Shown: positions 1 to 9,435, numbered from the stretch's first letter. The stretch: 59,112 nucleotides of DNA from Rhodanobacter sp. 67-28 (GCA_001898415.1 MKTU01000077.1:32904-92015); one strand, 5' to 3'. Notes: generated from the letters alone by a model not told the origin. Translations and numbers: made by a program.

Positions 1-47
1 GCCTCGCCAGGAGCGGAAGCGCACGACGCAATGTTCAACGCGGCCAT
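1..47 (-). CDS. flgI: Flagellar P-ring protein FlgI, N-terminal fragment
   Basis: Only the first 15 codons are inside the window, and they read leftward off its edge. The ATG overlaps the flgH stop codon in an ATGA arrangement, which indicates translational coupling. The identification rests on gene order (flgB-C-D-E-F-G-H-I is the standard order). The visible residues (MAALNIASCASAPG) are too few to recognise the family, and they do not look like a complete signal peptide, so the true start could be further downstream. Confidence 0.55.
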   Translation of the reverse strand, partial: MAALNIASCASAPGE

Positions 48-727
48 CAGAACGGCATCCACTTGGAATTGAAGAAGCGCGACAGCCAGCCGCGCGTGTT
101 CGCGTCGGCGAGGGTGCCGCGGCCGGTGTAGCTGATCCGTGCGTCGGCGACGCGGGTGGACGGCACCACGTTGTCCTGGCCGATGTCCTGCGGACGCACG
201 ATGCCGGCGATGCGCACCAGCTCCTGGCCCTGGTTGATGGTCAGCCACTTCTCGCCGCGCACGATCAGGTTGCCGTTGGACAGGCGCTGCGCCACGGTGA
301 CGGTGATCTGCCCGGTGAGCTGGTTGCTCTGGCTGCTCGAACCGGCGCCGTCGAAGCTGCGCTCGCCGTCCAGGCCGATGTCGGCGACCTTGCCGCCGAT
401 CGCCAGCGCATGCCCGAGCACGGTGGGCGAGGCGAGCTTGGCCTTGTCGGTCTTGCTGGTGGTGGTGGTGGCCTTCTTGCTGGCCTGGGTGCTCTCCACC
501 AGCGCGACGGTGAGGATGTCGCCCACGCGATGCGCGCGCGGATCGGCGAACAGCTCCATGTTCTGCTGGTCGTGGTAGATCGAGCCGTCGGCGGGCGTCG
601 CAGCCATCTGCGGCGCGGGCGGCGAGGTCGGCGCCCACTGCGCGTCGTCGCGCGCGCCGGGGCCGCTGGCGCAGCCGGCCAGCAGGGCCAGCGCGCACAG
701 GGCAAGGGGGAAACGGCAGGCAAGCAT
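47..727 (-). CDS. flgH: Flagellar L-ring lipoprotein FlgH
   Basis: Outer-membrane lipoprotein that forms the L-ring bushing around the flagellar rod. The N-terminus is a lipoprotein signal peptide with lipobox LAGC (Cys at about residue 19). The FlgH signature is visible as GSIYHDQQNMELFADPRA, then VGDILTVALVE and SNGNLIVRGEKWL, ending in a short aromatic tail. About 226 aa is the normal length. ATG at 727 is preferred over the in-frame GTG at 730 because a GAGG lies 9 nt upstream. It sits 11 nt after flgG and overlaps the next gene (flgI) by ATGA. All of this belongs to one leftward operon. Confidence 0.96.
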   Translation of the reverse strand: MLACRFPLALCALALLAGCASGPGARDDAQWAPTSPPAPQMAATPADGSIYHDQQNMELFADPRAHRVGDILTVALVESTQASKKATTTTSKTDKAKLASPTVLGHALAIGGKVADIGLDGERSFDGAGSSSQSNQLTGQITVTVAQRLSNGNLIVRGEKWLTINQGQELVRIAGIVRPQDIGQDNVVPSTRVADARISYTGRGTLADANTRGWLSRFFNSKWMPF

Positions 728-738
728 CACGTCGCGCC

Positions 739-1524
739 TCAGGTCTTGTTGGTGAGGAACTGCAGCATCGAGTCGGCGGCCGACACCGCCTTGGAGTTCA
801 TCTCGTAGGTGCGCTGGGTCTCGATCATGTTGACCATCTGCTCCACCACGTTGACGTTGGAGGACTCCAGTGCGCCCTGCGCCACCGTGCCCAGGCCGTT
901 CAGGCCGGGCTGGCCGATCTGCGGGGAACCGCTGGAGGCGGTCTCGAGATAGAGGTTGTCGCCGTTCGGCTGCAGGCCGGCGGGGTTGATGAAATCGGCC
1001 AGTTGCACGGTACCGATCTGCTGGGTGGCGGCCTGGCCAGGCAGGCTCACGCTGACCGTGCCGTCGCTGCCGATGGTGATGCTCTGCGCATTGGCCGGCA
1101 CGCTCAGCGCCGGGTCCAGTGCGTAACCGTTGGCGGTGACGATCTGTCCGTTCTGGTCCATGTGCAGCGAACCGTCACGGGTGTAGGCGATGCTGCCGTC
1201 GGGCATCGTCACCTGCAGGAAACCGCGGCCCTGGATCGCCAGATCCAGCGAGTTGCCGGTCTGTTCGATGTTGCCCTGGGTGAACAGCTTCTCGCTGCCG
1301 ACCACGCGCACGCCGGTACCCAGCATCAGGCCGGACGGCGCCTGGGTCTGCTCGGTGGTCTGCCCGCCGGGCTGGCGCAGGTTCTGGTAGACCAGGTCCT
1401 GGAACGCGGCGCGCGCGCTCTTGTAGCCGGTGGTGTTGGCATTGGCGAGGTTGTTCGAGATGACGTCCATGCGCGTCTGCTGCGCATCGAGGCCGGTCTT
1501 GGCTACCCACAAGGATGAAAACAT
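739..1524 (-). CDS. flgG: Flagellar distal rod protein FlgG
   Basis: Distal rod subunit of the basal body, exported by the flagellar type III system and assembled between the proximal rod and hook. The 261 aa length is typical. The N-terminal rod/hook signature [25 protein letters not shown] lies near residues 21-45. Central GFLQV and [22 protein letters not shown] motifs follow, and the C-terminal [29 protein letters not shown] coiled region closes the protein. A GGAG lies upstream of the ATG. The neighbours are flgF upstream and flgH downstream. Confidence 0.97.
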   Translation of the reverse strand: MFSSLWVAKTGLDAQQTRMDVISNNLANANTTGYKSARAAFQDLVYQNLRQPGGQTTEQTQAPSGLMLGTGVRVVGSEKLFTQGNIEQTGNSLDLAIQGRGFLQVTMPDGSIAYTRDGSLHMDQNGQIVTANGYALDPALSVPANAQSITIGSDGTVSVSLPGQAATQQIGTVQLADFINPAGLQPNGDNLYLETASSGSPQIGQPGLNGLGTVAQGALESSNVNVVEQMVNMIETQRTYEMNSKAVSAADSMLQFLTNKT

Positions 1525-1573
1525 GTCGTTGGACTCCGTCTGGACGTCTGGATGTCTGTTTTGGCGAGGCCGG

Positions 1574-2314
1574 TCAGGTCATCTGCAGCAGGCGCGAAGC
1601 AGCCTGCGCGTTCTCGTCGGCACTCTTGATCGAGCGGATCTGCAGCTCGTACTGGCGCGACAGCTGGATCATCTGCACCAGCGTCTGCGAAGGGTCGACG
1701 TTGCTCGACTCCAGCACGCCGGATTTCAGCGCCACCGCCGGGTCCGCCTGCGCGGTAGTGCCGTCGGCGAGGTGCATCAGGCCGTCGCTGCCCAGCGCGA
1801 GCTGGTCGACCGGCGGGTTGACCAGCTTGATCCGGCCCACCGCGGCGATGGTTTCCGGCGACTGGCCCATCGGCACCACCGACACGGTGCCGTCGGCGCC
1901 GATGTTCATCTGGCTGCTCTGCGGCACGCTGATCGGACCGCCCTCGCCCAGCACCAGGTTGCCGCGCGTATCGGTGAGCAGGCCGTCCGGCGTCAGCCGC
2001 AGTTCGCCGGCGCGGGTGTAGCCCTCGCTGCCGTCGGCGCCCTGCACCGCGATCCAGCCGGTGCCCTGCACGGCGACGTCCAGCGTGCGGCCGGTCTCGA
2101 TCTGGCCGCCCTCGCGCAGATCCACGCCCAGCCCGTGCGCCACGCCGTTGACCCGCGTGGACAGCCCCGGCCCCTGGATCACCAGCGGCTGGAACGCCGA
2201 CAGCTGCGCCTTGAAGCCGACCGTGTCGGCATTGGCCAGGTTGTGCGCCACCTCGGACTGCGCCCGCATCATCTGCGTGGCGCCGGTCATGGCGACGTAA
2301 AGCGATCTGTCCAT
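1574..2314 (-). CDS. flgF: Flagellar proximal rod protein FlgF
   Basis: Proximal rod component, 246 aa. It starts [19 protein letters not shown] and has the rod signature [19 protein letters not shown]. The middle shows [24 protein letters not shown], and the C-terminus [29 protein letters not shown] matches the FlgF/FlgG/FlgE terminal helix. Its position between flgE and flgG supports FlgF over FlgG. Export is through the flagellar type III apparatus without a cleaved signal peptide. Confidence 0.95.
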   Translation of the reverse strand: MDRSLYVAMTGATQMMRAQSEVAHNLANADTVGFKAQLSAFQPLVIQGPGLSTRVNGVAHGLGVDLREGGQIETGRTLDVAVQGTGWIAVQGADGSEGYTRAGELRLTPDGLLTDTRGNLVLGEGGPISVPQSSQMNIGADGTVSVVPMGQSPETIAAVGRIKLVNPPVDQLALGSDGLMHLADGTTAQADPAVALKSGVLESSNVDPSQTLVQMIQLSRQYELQIRSIKSADENAQAASRLLQMT

Positions 2315-2363
2315 GTGGATTCCCGGGTGTGGTCAGCAGAGAACGAGGAGCAGGCAAGGTGCG

Positions 2364-2404
2364 GTGATCCGCTCTTCCGATTCCCCATTCCCTATTCCCC
2401 ATTC
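2364..2404. repeat. Short iterated ATTCCCC/ATTCCCT tract between flgE and flgF
   Basis: The gap between flgE and flgF holds a degenerate direct repeat (GATTCCCCATTCCCTATTCCCC and so on). It has no coding potential and no clear promoter. It is a low-complexity intergenic spacer; the role is unknown. Confidence 0.5.
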
Positions 2405-2406
2405 CC

Positions 2407-3630
2407 TCAATTGCGAATGTTGATGATGGTTTGGGTCAGCTGGTTGTCGGTGGAGATCACCTGCGCATTCGCCTGGTAGTTGCGCTGCGCCTTGATCATG
2501 TTGACCAGCTGCGCGGTGAGGTCGGCGGTGTTGGAGGCCTCCAGCGCGCCGGCCTGCACGCTGCCGAAGGTGCCGTTGCCGGCCGCGCCCATCACCGGCG
2601 TGCCGGAGTCGTACGAGGCCGCCCAGTTGGTGTTGTCGAGCTGGCGCAGGCCTTGTTCGTTGCTGAACTGGGCGATCGCCAGCTGGCCCAGCGCGGTGCT
2701 CTGGCCGTTGGAATACTTCGCCTGCACCACGCCTTCGCGCGACACGTCGATGCTGGACAGGATGCCGGTGGGATAGCCGTCCTGGTTGATCGCGCTGGCG
2801 GCGTAGGCGTTGCCGAACTGGGTGGCCTTGGTCATGTCCAGGGTCAGCTGCATCGGGTCGGCACCCGGGCTCACCGCCGCGGCGGGGAACGCGAGCTGGC
2901 CGTTGGCAGGGGCAACCAGGCTGCCGTTGCTGCCGAAGGTCAGCGTCTGCGGCGTGCCGACCGCGGTGCCGTCGATGTAGAGGTTGGCGTTCCACACGTT
3001 GGCCGCCGCGTCCTTGACGAAATACACCACGCCGTTGTGGGTGGCGCCGAGCGAGTCGTAGGCGGTGAACGGCGTGGCCTGGTTGTAGCTGGACGGATCG
3101 TTCAGCGGGTCGAAGGCGGTGGCCGGTGGCGTGGCGTCGGAAGGCAGGTTCAAGGCCATCTGCACCGAGCTGGTGGCCTTGGCCGCGTTCTGCGCGGTGA
3201 ACAGCTGCAGGTCGGTCATGGTGCTGGTGTCGAAGCCGCCGCCGGCCACCGGCGGGAACACCTGCAGGCGCTGGCCGTTGGCGTTCATCACGTAGCCGTT
3301 CTGGTCTTTCTGGAAGGCGCCGGCGCGGGTGTAGGAGTAGCCCTTGCCGTCGCGGATGGTGAAGAAGCCCTCGCCGCTCAGGGCGAAATCCAGGCTGTTG
3401 TTGGTGGTCTCCACGCTGCCGGCGGTGAACTGCTGCGCCACGTTGGTCAGCCGCACGCCGCTGCCGACCTGGCTGGAGCTCAAGTTGGGGCCGGCCGCGC
3501 TGAACAGCTCGGCGAACTGTGCGCGCGAGCCCTTGAAACCGGTGGTGCCGGTGTTGGCGATGTTGTTGGCCGTGACCTCGAGATCTTTCGAGGCGGCGTT
3601 CAGACCGCTCAGTGCAATGTTGAATGCCAT
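2407..3630 (-). CDS. flgE: Flagellar hook protein FlgE
   Basis: Main hook subunit, 407 aa. The N-terminus MAFNIALSGLNAASKDLEVTANNIANTGTTGFKGSRAQF is the classic hook/rod signature. SRAQFAELFS and GSGVRLTNVAQQFTAGSVETTNNSLDFALSGEGFF follow in the D0/D1 region. The middle (about residues 150-300) is the variable exposed domain. The C-terminus ALEASNTADLTAQLVNMIKAQRNYQANAQVIST is the conserved D0 helix. The hook cap gene flgD is immediately upstream, as expected. Confidence 0.97.
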   Translation of the reverse strand: MAFNIALSGLNAASKDLEVTANNIANTGTTGFKGSRAQFAELFSAAGPNLSSSQVGSGVRLTNVAQQFTAGSVETTNNSLDFALSGEGFFTIRDGKGYSYTRAGAFQKDQNGYVMNANGQRLQVFPPVAGGGFDTSTMTDLQLFTAQNAAKATSSVQMALNLPSDATPPATAFDPLNDPSSYNQATPFTAYDSLGATHNGVVYFVKDAAANVWNANLYIDGTAVGTPQTLTFGSNGSLVAPANGQLAFPAAAVSPGADPMQLTLDMTKATQFGNAYAASAINQDGYPTGILSSIDVSREGVVQAKYSNGQSTALGQLAIAQFSNEQGLRQLDNTNWAASYDSGTPVMGAAGNGTFGSVQAGALEASNTADLTAQLVNMIKAQRNYQANAQVISTDNQLTQTIINIRN

Positions 3631-3668
3631 CGGAGCATTTCCTCGTTCGGTTGCGACCCTTGAGGTCG

Positions 3669-4313
3669 TCAGTTGATCTGTGCGACCTGACTCAGCAGGA
3701 CCCCGCCAAAACCATCCACGTCCAGATAGGTGCCGTCGGCGCCGGTCATGCCCACGCCGGTGACCTTGCCGCTGACGTACGTCGCCACGGCGGTGTTGCC
3801 CGCCTGCGCGGCCAGCCCGTAGGTGCCCGGCGCCAGCGCCTCGCCGTTGTCGCCGATGCCGTCCCAGTGGAAGCGCACCAACCCGGCCGCGGGCTTGCCC
3901 AGGTCGATCGTGCGCAGCACGGTGCCGCTGGCGTCGGTGATCTTGACGAACACCTGGCCGCCGCCGTCGGGCACGTTGACCGCGCCGTCCATGCCGCCCG
4001 CGGCCAGCGTGCCGGCCTCGGCGGGCACCACCACATCGCGGCCGATCATCCCGCTCGCCTGCAGGATCTGGTTGCCCTGCAGCGACTTGCCGAGATCGTC
4101 GAACGAGGCCTGCAACGCCTGCGTCGCCGAGACCTGGCTGATCTGCGCGAGCTGGCTGACCATCTGCGATGAATCCATCGGCTTGGTCGGGTCCTGGTTG
4201 CGCATCTGCTGCACCAGCAGGCTCAGGAAGTCGGCCTGGCCCAGGGTTTTCTCCTTGCCCAGGCTGGCTGCCTTCGCCGCGCTGGCGGCATTGCCGATCG
4301 CCATGTCGCTCAT
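3669..4313 (-). CDS. flgD: Hook-capping protein FlgD
   Basis: Scaffold that caps the growing hook so that FlgE can polymerise; it is later replaced. The protein is 214 aa. The N-terminal segment LGQADFLSLLVQQMRNQDP, followed by KPMDSSQMVSQLAQISQVSATQ, is the FlgD signature at about residues 24-62. A FlgD Ig-like fold follows (GLVRFHWDGIGDNGEALAPGTY). The gene lies between flgC and flgE. Confidence 0.96.
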   Translation of the reverse strand: MSDMAIGNAASAAKAASLGKEKTLGQADFLSLLVQQMRNQDPTKPMDSSQMVSQLAQISQVSATQALQASFDDLGKSLQGNQILQASGMIGRDVVVPAEAGTLAAGGMDGAVNVPDGGGQVFVKITDASGTVLRTIDLGKPAAGLVRFHWDGIGDNGEALAPGTYGLAAQAGNTAVATYVSGKVTGVGMTGADGTYLDVDGFGGVLLSQVAQIN

Positions 4314-4359
4314 GCGTGGTTCCTCGTGGCGGAGTGAAGGTGATTCATGTGCTGGCGCC

Positions 4360-4782
4360 TCACTTGCCCAGGTCCAGGGTCTTCTGCAGCAGCTGGCGCG
4401 CCGAGTTCATCACCTCGACGTTGTTCTGGTAGGAGCGCGAAGCGGAAATCATGTTGACCAGCTCGTCGACCGGATTGACGTTGCTCGCATAGACGTAGCC
4501 GTCGGCATCGGCCAGCGGGTTGCCCGGTTCGTAGCGGCGGGGAATCGCCGCCTGGCTCTCGGTGACGCCGAGCACCTGCACGCCGTCGCCGGGCGCGTTC
4601 GGATCGCCGGCGCCCTGCTGGTTGCGGACAGTCGCGAACAGCGGCTCGCGCGAGCGGTAGGCGGCTTCGGGCGAACTGGCCACGCTGTCGGCATTGGCCA
4701 GGTTGCTGGCCACCGTGTTGAGGCGGGTCGATTGCGCGGCCATGCCGGAGCCGGCCACGCTGAAGATGGAGAACATCGACAT
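4360..4782 (-). CDS. flgC: Flagellar proximal rod protein FlgC
   Basis: Proximal rod subunit, 140 aa, a normal length. It starts MSMFSIFSVAGSGMAAQSTRL and has the rod signature LNTVASNLANADS. The central PGDGVQVLGVTESQ and ANVNPVDELVNM-type region is clear, as is the C-terminal helix (MISASRSYQNNVEVMNSARQ). The ATG at 4782 overlaps the flgB stop (ATGA). A longer open frame extends upstream but only overlaps flgB in the wrong frame, so it was rejected. Confidence 0.96.
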   Translation of the reverse strand: MSMFSIFSVAGSGMAAQSTRLNTVASNLANADSVASSPEAAYRSREPLFATVRNQQGAGDPNAPGDGVQVLGVTESQAAIPRRYEPGNPLADADGYVYASNVNPVDELVNMISASRSYQNNVEVMNSARQLLQKTLDLGK

Positions 4783-5183
4783 CAGCCCTGGCCTCCGTTG
4801 ATCGCCATCCGCAACATGCGGATCTGCGCGGTGATGAACGACAGGCTGGCCTGGTAATGCACGCCGTTGGCGGCGAACGCGGCCTGCTCCACCTGCGCAT
4901 CGACGGTGTTGCCGTCCATGCTGGGCTGGGTCGGCACGCGGTAGGCGAGCGCCTCGGCGCTGCGCCCGGCCCCGGCGATCTGGCCCGGCGCATCGGTTTC
5001 CAGCGCCACGCCGTTCGCCGCGTCGCTGGCCGTGGCCAGCACCTTGCGGAAATCCACGTCGCGCGCCAGGTATCCGGGCGTGTCGGCGTTGGCCAGGTTG
5101 TTGGCCAGCACTTCGGTACGGCGCTGCCACAGGTCGAGCGCCTGGGTATGGATGCCGAACAGATTGGGGGTGGACGGGTTCAT
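4782..5183 (-). CDS. flgB: Flagellar proximal rod protein FlgB
   Basis: First gene of the flgBCDEFGH(I) operon, encoding a proximal rod protein of 133 aa. The signature TEVLANNLANADTPGYLARDVDFRKVL lies near residues 22-48, and SFITAQIRMLRMAINGG is the terminal helix. The start at 5183 (MNPSTPNLFGIHTQALDLW) is chosen over ATGs further upstream because GGAG lies 8 nt before it and homology begins there. A sigma-54-like promoter sits about 40 nt upstream. Confidence 0.95.
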   Translation of the reverse strand: MNPSTPNLFGIHTQALDLWQRRTEVLANNLANADTPGYLARDVDFRKVLATASDAANGVALETDAPGQIAGAGRSAEALAYRVPTQPSMDGNTVDAQVEQAAFAANGVHYQASLSFITAQIRMLRMAINGGQG

Positions 5184-5220
5184 TGTTTCGCTCCGCATGC
5201 ACTGCTGCACGGAAGCGAAA

Positions 5221-5236
5221 GGCAAATTGCATGCCA
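5221..5236 (-). promoter_or_regulatory. Sigma-54-type promoter for the flgB operon
   Basis: On the minus strand the sequence reads TGGCATGCAATTTGCC. This has the invariant GG and GC separated by exactly 10 nt, matching the RpoN consensus TGGCAC-N5-TTGC. It lies about 40 nt upstream of the flgB ATG. RpoN-FleQ control of flgB operons is usual in polar-flagellate gammaproteobacteria; that regulator is not in the window. Confidence 0.75.
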
Positions 5237-5351
5237 CGGGCCGGGAAGCCTTGCGGCAGCTCGAATTCCGCGCATGTCGCGCGGCGCCGTCAGGCAGATG
5301 CCGCGGCGAAAGACGGTTTGTTGACGCGGCCCCGGCGCCGCGCGCCCGGCG

Positions 5352-6299
5352 TCAGCCGGTTGCCGCCTGCGGCGCGGCGACGGGTTCGGGCAGCAACTCC
5401 ATCACCGCCTGCGCCAGCTGGTCGGGGTGGAACTTCGCCACGAAGCGGTCGGCCTTGACCTCCTTCACCATGCCCTCGTTGAACATGCCGCTGAGCGAGC
5501 TGTGCAACAGCACCTTGATCCGGCGCAGTGTCGGCGCCTCGCGGATCGCGCGGGTCAGCGCATAGCCGTCCAGCCGCGGCATCTCGATGTCCGACACCAC
5601 CAGTTCGATCGCCTGCGCCGGGTCGCCCGCGGCCAGCTCCAGCAGCCGCTCCAGCGCCTCGCGCCCGTCCTTGGCCACCACGCAATCGGTGCCCAGTTGC
5701 TTGAACAGGTTGACCAGCCGCCGCCGCGCGATGCCCGAATCGTCCACCACCATCACCCGCCGCGACGCCAGCGAACGATGGCTGGCCTCGCGCTGCAGCC
5801 CCGCCGACAGCTCGGCCGGCGGTGCGTCGATGCTGGCCAGCACGTGCTCCACGTCGACCACCGCCAGCAGCGCGCCATCGACCCGGGTCACCGCGTTCAC
5901 CCGCGAACCGAACCCCAGCGCACTGGCCGGCGCTGCCATCGCGTCGCCCGCGCAATGCACCATGCGCTGCAGGTCGGCCACCAGGAAACCCTGCACCGAG
6001 CGGTTGAACTCGGTCACCATCAGGTGCGCCGATTCCACCTCGCGCAGCGGCGCGTAACCCAGCGCGGCAGCCAGATCGATCACCGGAATGGTCTGCCCGC
6101 GGTAATCGCAGCTGCCCGCGATCAACTCGTGCACGCCGTGCAGGCGCTCCATCGGCGGTCGGCGCAGCACCTCGCGCACCTTGAACACGTTGATGCCGAA
6201 CAACTGCTGGTCGCCCAGCCGGAACAACAGCATCGCCACCCGGTTGTGCCCGGCCAGCCGCGTGTGCTGCTCCACTTTCTCCAGCAATGTGCCGGCCAT
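5352..6299 (-). CDS. cheV: Chemotaxis coupling protein CheV (CheW-REC)
   Basis: Hybrid adaptor linking chemoreceptors to CheA, 315 aa. Residues about 10-160 form a CheW-like domain ([42 protein letters not shown]). Residues about 175-305 form a receiver domain: acidic pocket [14 protein letters not shown], phospho-acceptor Asp in [14 protein letters not shown], Ser/Thr position in VLLHSSLSG and the conserved Lys in RFVAKFH. The start at 6299 has GGAGG just upstream; a longer in-frame extension is non-homologous. It is divergent from the chemoreceptor gene and carries its own sigma-28-like promoter. Confidence 0.93.
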   Translation of the reverse strand: MAGTLLEKVEQHTRLAGHNRVAMLLFRLGDQQLFGINVFKVREVLRRPPMERLHGVHELIAGSCDYRGQTIPVIDLAAALGYAPLREVESAHLMVTEFNRSVQGFLVADLQRMVHCAGDAMAAPASALGFGSRVNAVTRVDGALLAVVDVEHVLASIDAPPAELSAGLQREASHRSLASRRVMVVDDSGIARRRLVNLFKQLGTDCVVAKDGREALERLLELAAGDPAQAIELVVSDIEMPRLDGYALTRAIREAPTLRRIKVLLHSSLSGMFNEGMVKEVKADRFVAKFHPDQLAQAVMELLPEPVAAPQAATG

Positions 6300-6345
6300 G
6301 CGGCCTCCATCGGCAAGCGCGGCCGCCACGCGACCGTCTGCTGCG

Positions 6346-6372
6346 CTATCGGCCGGGCATGCTCCGCCTTTA
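6346..6372 (-). promoter_or_regulatory. Sigma-28 (FliA) promoter for cheV
   Basis: On the minus strand, a TAAAGGCG -35 box, an 11-nt spacer and a GCCGATAG -10 box match the FliA consensus TAAAGTTT-N11-GCCGATAA. The layout is identical to the flgM promoter in this window. It lies about 47 nt upstream of the cheV start, so cheV is probably a late (class III/IV) gene. Confidence 0.75.
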
Positions 6373-6422
6373 GCCGGCAAAGCCCGCCGCCAGTGGTGGG
6401 GTGATCACATCGCCGCACCCAC

Positions 6423-6439
6423 TGGCATGCGGATTGCTT
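6423..6439 (+). promoter_or_regulatory. Sigma-54-type promoter for the chemoreceptor-flgA pair
   Basis: TGGCATGCGGATTGCTT has GG and GC 10 nt apart, with the extended TTGCTT typical of RpoN -12 elements. It lies about 70 nt upstream of the receptor ATG at 6508. Together with the opposing cheV promoter it makes a compact divergent flagellar control region. Confidence 0.7.
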
Positions 6440-6507
6440 GCTCAAGCTTCGACACCTGTGGCCGATGCAGCAGCCATTCCATTCCTTTGCGAGTCGACGC
6501 CAGCACC

Positions 6508-7812
6508 ATGAGCTTTCTTCTCAAACAGCACATTGCCGCCCTGGTGAAAGCCGCCGCCCAGGGGGACGACGCCGAGGTCGCCGTGCTGCGACACCGCCAC
6601 CCGCGCACCGCCGCGGTACTGGCGCCGCTGCTGGCGCGCGCCGCCAGCCGGCCGCCGTCGGCAGTGGCGCTGCAGACCATGGAACAGCAAGGCCTCGTGC
6701 TCGGCGCCGCACAACAACTGGCGCGCGAGCAGACCGCACTGGACCAGGCCGCCGCCGAAAGCCGCGCCAGCGTCGATCGCTTGACGGATGGCAGCGCCGG
6801 GATCTCGACGGCCCTGCAGCAGTTGGGCGCCGACCTGGAGCAGGCCAGCCACGCCGGCAGCGTCGGCGCCGACGGCGTCAGCGAGCTGGACGGCCAGCTG
6901 CGCCTGCTGCGCAGCGCGCTCAGCGCAATGAACCGCAACCAGAGCAAGCTGGCCGAACAGGTCGCGCAGATACGCAAGCTGACCGGCGCCGTGCAGGAGA
7001 TCGCCCATCAGACCAACCTGGTGGCGCTGAACGCCGCCATCGAGGCGGCCCGCGCCGGCGAGGCCGGGCGCGGCTTCGCGGTGGTGGCCGACGAGGTCAA
7101 GCAGCTGGCCGAGAAAACCGCGCTGACCACCACTGAAATCGAGACCGTCACCGTCTCCATCGGCGATTTCTCGCTGCAGCTCGATGGCGACGTCAACCAC
7201 GGCCTGCAGCAGCTCAAGCGCGCCCAGGTCGGCGTGAGCCAGTGCAGCAACCAGCTGGGCGAAGGCAGCGCCACCCTGCGTACCGCCAGCGAACGCGTCC
7301 GCAAGCTGCAACAGGGTCACGACGCGCAACACGCGCGCGCCACCACCGCGCAGGCGGCACTGGGCGCTTCGCAGCGACGCAGCAGCGAGGCGCGGCGCCA
7401 ATCCGAATCGCTCCATCGCGCTGCCCTGCTGGCGCATCGCCTGGGCCTGGACTGGCTGGAAGGCGAAAGCGGCAACGACCCGGCCAGCCTCAGCCTGACC
7501 GTGCGCGAAGCGGCCATGAACCTGCGCCAGGCGATGAGCCTGGCCCTGCTCGAACCGGCCGCGCTGGACCGGCGCTGGTTCGACACCCACGCCCTGGTCA
7601 GCGGCGTGCAGCGGCTCGCCCGGCTGCGTCGCGGCAGCGACAACGGCGCCGCGCTCGGCGATGCCGGCACCCAACTGGGCGAACAGGGCCAGCGCTTCAT
7701 CACCTTGCTCGGCGCCGGGCAACTCGACCAGGCCGGCGCCGTGGCACGCGAACTCGAAGCGGGCCAGGACGCCCTGCTGGCCCAGCTCGACGCCCTGCTG
7801 GCCGACGCATGA
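6508..7812 (+). CDS. Soluble methyl-accepting chemotaxis protein
   Basis: Chemoreceptor of 434 aa with no transmembrane segment or periplasmic domain, so it should be cytosolic. The N-terminal 100 residues are helical and unlike known sensory domains. The conserved receptor hairpin tip lies at about residues 165-210 ([40 protein letters not shown]), where CheA/CheW contacts form. The C-terminal ~120 residues are helical and unassigned. The start at 6508 follows the sigma-54-like site; a longer open frame begins inside cheV's upstream region. The stop overlaps the flgA start by ATGA. Ligand and polar location are unknown. Confidence 0.88.
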   Translation: MSFLLKQHIAALVKAAAQGDDAEVAVLRHRHPRTAAVLAPLLARAASRPPSAVALQTMEQQGLVLGAAQQLAREQTALDQAAAESRASVDRLTDGSAGISTALQQLGADLEQASHAGSVGADGVSELDGQLRLLRSALSAMNRNQSKLAEQVAQIRKLTGAVQEIAHQTNLVALNAAIEAARAGEAGRGFAVVADEVKQLAEKTALTTTEIETVTVSIGDFSLQLDGDVNHGLQQLKRAQVGVSQCSNQLGEGSATLRTASERVRKLQQGHDAQHARATTAQAALGASQRRSSEARRQSESLHRAALLAHRLGLDWLEGESGNDPASLSLTVREAAMNLRQAMSLALLEPAALDRRWFDTHALVSGVQRLARLRRGSDNGAALGDAGTQLGEQGQRFITLLGAGQLDQAGAVARELEAGQDALLAQLDALLADA

Positions 7813-8513
7813 CCCTGCGCGCCGCCCTCGCCGCCGTCGGGTTGGTCGCGTTGCTGGGCAGCGCCACCGCGCATGCCGCTGCCACGCAGTCGCTCGACAG
7901 CGTGCGCGCGGCAGCCGAACAGGCGATGCAAGATCGTTACAGCCGACCCGGCAGCCGCGTCGTGGTCAGCACCGAGCCGCTGGACACGCGCCTGCAACTG
8001 GACGCATGCAGCGAGCCGCTGCGCGCGCTCGTTTCCGAACAGGCACAGCCGCGCTCGCGCATGACCGTGCCGGTGCAGTGCCCGCAGCCCGGCGGCTGGA
8101 TCGTGCGCGTGCCGATCCAGTTGCGGGTGTTTCGCCAGGTGCTGGTAAGCAGCCGCGCGCTGCTGCGCGGCGACGGCATCGGCGCCGCCGACGTGCACGT
8201 CGAGGAACGCGACGTGACCCGCCTCGGCTACGGCTACCTGGACAACCTCGAGCAGATCGCCGGCCGCACGCTTTCGCGCGCACTGGCGCGCGGCAGCGTG
8301 CTCAGTCCCGGCAGCCTGGGCGGGCGACGCATGGTGCGAGCGGGCGACCACGTGCAGGTGCTGGCGCAGCTCGAAGGCATCTCGGTGCGCGCCGAAGGCG
8401 TGGCGCTGGGCAGCGGCGACAACGGCGCCCGCCTGCGCGTGCGCAACGCGGCATCGGGGCGGGTGATCGACGCCATGGTCAGCGCGCCGGGCGTGGTGGT
8501 GGCCCTGCCATGA
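7809..8513 (+). CDS. flgA: Flagellar P-ring assembly chaperone FlgA
   Basis: Periplasmic chaperone needed for FlgI ring assembly, 234 aa. Residues 1-23 form a Sec signal peptide ([23 protein letters not shown]). The SAF-like C-terminal half contains [49 protein letters not shown] and [12 protein letters not shown], all FlgA hallmarks. It is translationally coupled to the upstream chemoreceptor gene. flgM follows at 8669 behind its own promoter. Confidence 0.94.
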   Translation: MTLRAALAAVGLVALLGSATAHAAATQSLDSVRAAAEQAMQDRYSRPGSRVVVSTEPLDTRLQLDACSEPLRALVSEQAQPRSRMTVPVQCPQPGGWIVRVPIQLRVFRQVLVSSRALLRGDGIGAADVHVEERDVTRLGYGYLDNLEQIAGRTLSRALARGSVLSPGSLGGRRMVRAGDHVQVLAQLEGISVRAEGVALGSGDNGARLRVRNAASGRVIDAMVSAPGVVVALP

Positions 8514-8605
8514 AACCGACACCCCTCATTCGAACCATGAAAATCAGTCACTTGCGCCACGGCGCGAGCGACGGTCGCGGCCCGGTCGATTTTTCGACGG
8601 GCTGC

Positions 8606-8632
8606 TAAAGTTTTCCGGACAGCGGCCGATTA
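8606..8632 (+). promoter_or_regulatory. Sigma-28 (FliA) promoter for flgM-flgN
   Basis: TAAAGTTT at 8606-8613, an 11-nt spacer and GCCGATTA at 8625-8632 form a near-perfect FliA promoter. It lies 36 nt before the flgM ATG. FlgM is the anti-sigma-28 factor, so this gives the expected feedback loop. Confidence 0.9.
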
Positions 8633-8668
8633 TCCAGTCACAGGGCACACTCCAGCGGGACGGGTTCA

Positions 8669-8992
8669 ATGAACACGACGATTACCAACAACGGTTTGCC
8701 GAAGCTGCCGCAGGCCGGCAGCGGCACGGGCAGCGGCACCTCGGCCAATGCAGCCGCCGCGCCGGAGGCTTCGGTCGCGGCGCCACGCAACGCCGATCAG
8801 CTCAAGCTGACCGATTCGGCGCGGGCACTGCAGGAGGTCGCCCGGCTGGGCGACGCCTCGCCGATCGACGCCAAACGCGTCGAACAGGTGCGCCAGGCCA
8901 TCGCCGACGGCAGCTACAAGATCGACGCCGGCAAGATCGCCGAACGCCTGCTGGCGATGGATCAGCAACTCGGCGGCACGGACAAGGCATGA
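8669..8992 (+). CDS. flgM: Anti-sigma-28 factor FlgM
   Basis: Negative regulator that binds FliA until it is exported through the completed hook-basal body. The protein is 107 aa. The Ala/Gly/Ser-rich disordered N-terminus is typical. The conserved C-terminal sigma-binding part is visible (DQLKLTDSARALQEV, then PIDAKRVEQVRQAIADGSYKIDAGKIAERLL). The stop overlaps the next start (flgN) by ATGA, so the two are co-translated. Confidence 0.95.
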   Translation: MNTTITNNGLPKLPQAGSGTGSGTSANAAAAPEASVAAPRNADQLKLTDSARALQEVARLGDASPIDAKRVEQVRQAIADGSYKIDAGKIAERLLAMDQQLGGTDKA

Positions 8993-9435
8993 GGCAGCCG
9001 CTGCAGCACGAACTGAACGATGCGCTCGCGTCCGTTCTGGACGAGATGCAGCAGCGTGCCGAGCAGTTGCAGACCACGCTGGAAGCCGAGCGTGCCGCGC
9101 TGGACATCGCCGACGCGGCAGCGCTGGACGCGGCGGGCAACCGCAAGCAGGCGCTGATGCAGCAACTGGAGCAACTCGACGCCGACCGTCGGCTGCTGCA
9201 GCGCCAGCAGCCGGTCAGCGACGCATCGCGCGAATCGCGCTGGGCGCAGATCCTGCAGGTGCTGCGCCACTGCCACGCGCTGAACCTGCGCAACGGCAGC
9301 CTGGTCAACCAGCGGCTGGCCCAGTTGCGCCAGGCGCTGGCCATCCTCACCGGCCACGCCGGCGAAGGCGAACTCTATGGCAGCGGCGGCGAACTGCACG
9401 GCAGCCTGCGCTCCAAATCGCTGGCCGCCGCATGA
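8989..9435 (+). CDS. flgN: Flagellar export chaperone FlgN
   Basis: Chaperone for the hook-filament junction proteins FlgK and FlgL. The 148-aa, largely alpha-helical protein has the FlgN pattern: a long coiled region (LDEMQQRAEQLQTTLEAERAAL), a conserved NRKQALMQQLEQLDADR segment and a C-terminal LYGSGGE motif equivalent to the common YGPDG. Its position directly after flgM is canonical. No good promoter is seen in the 100 nt that follow. Confidence 0.9.
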   Translation: MRQPLQHELNDALASVLDEMQQRAEQLQTTLEAERAALDIADAAALDAAGNRKQALMQQLEQLDADRRLLQRQQPVSDASRESRWAQILQVLRHCHALNLRNGSLVNQRLAQLRQALAILTGHAGEGELYGSGGELHGSLRSKSLAAA

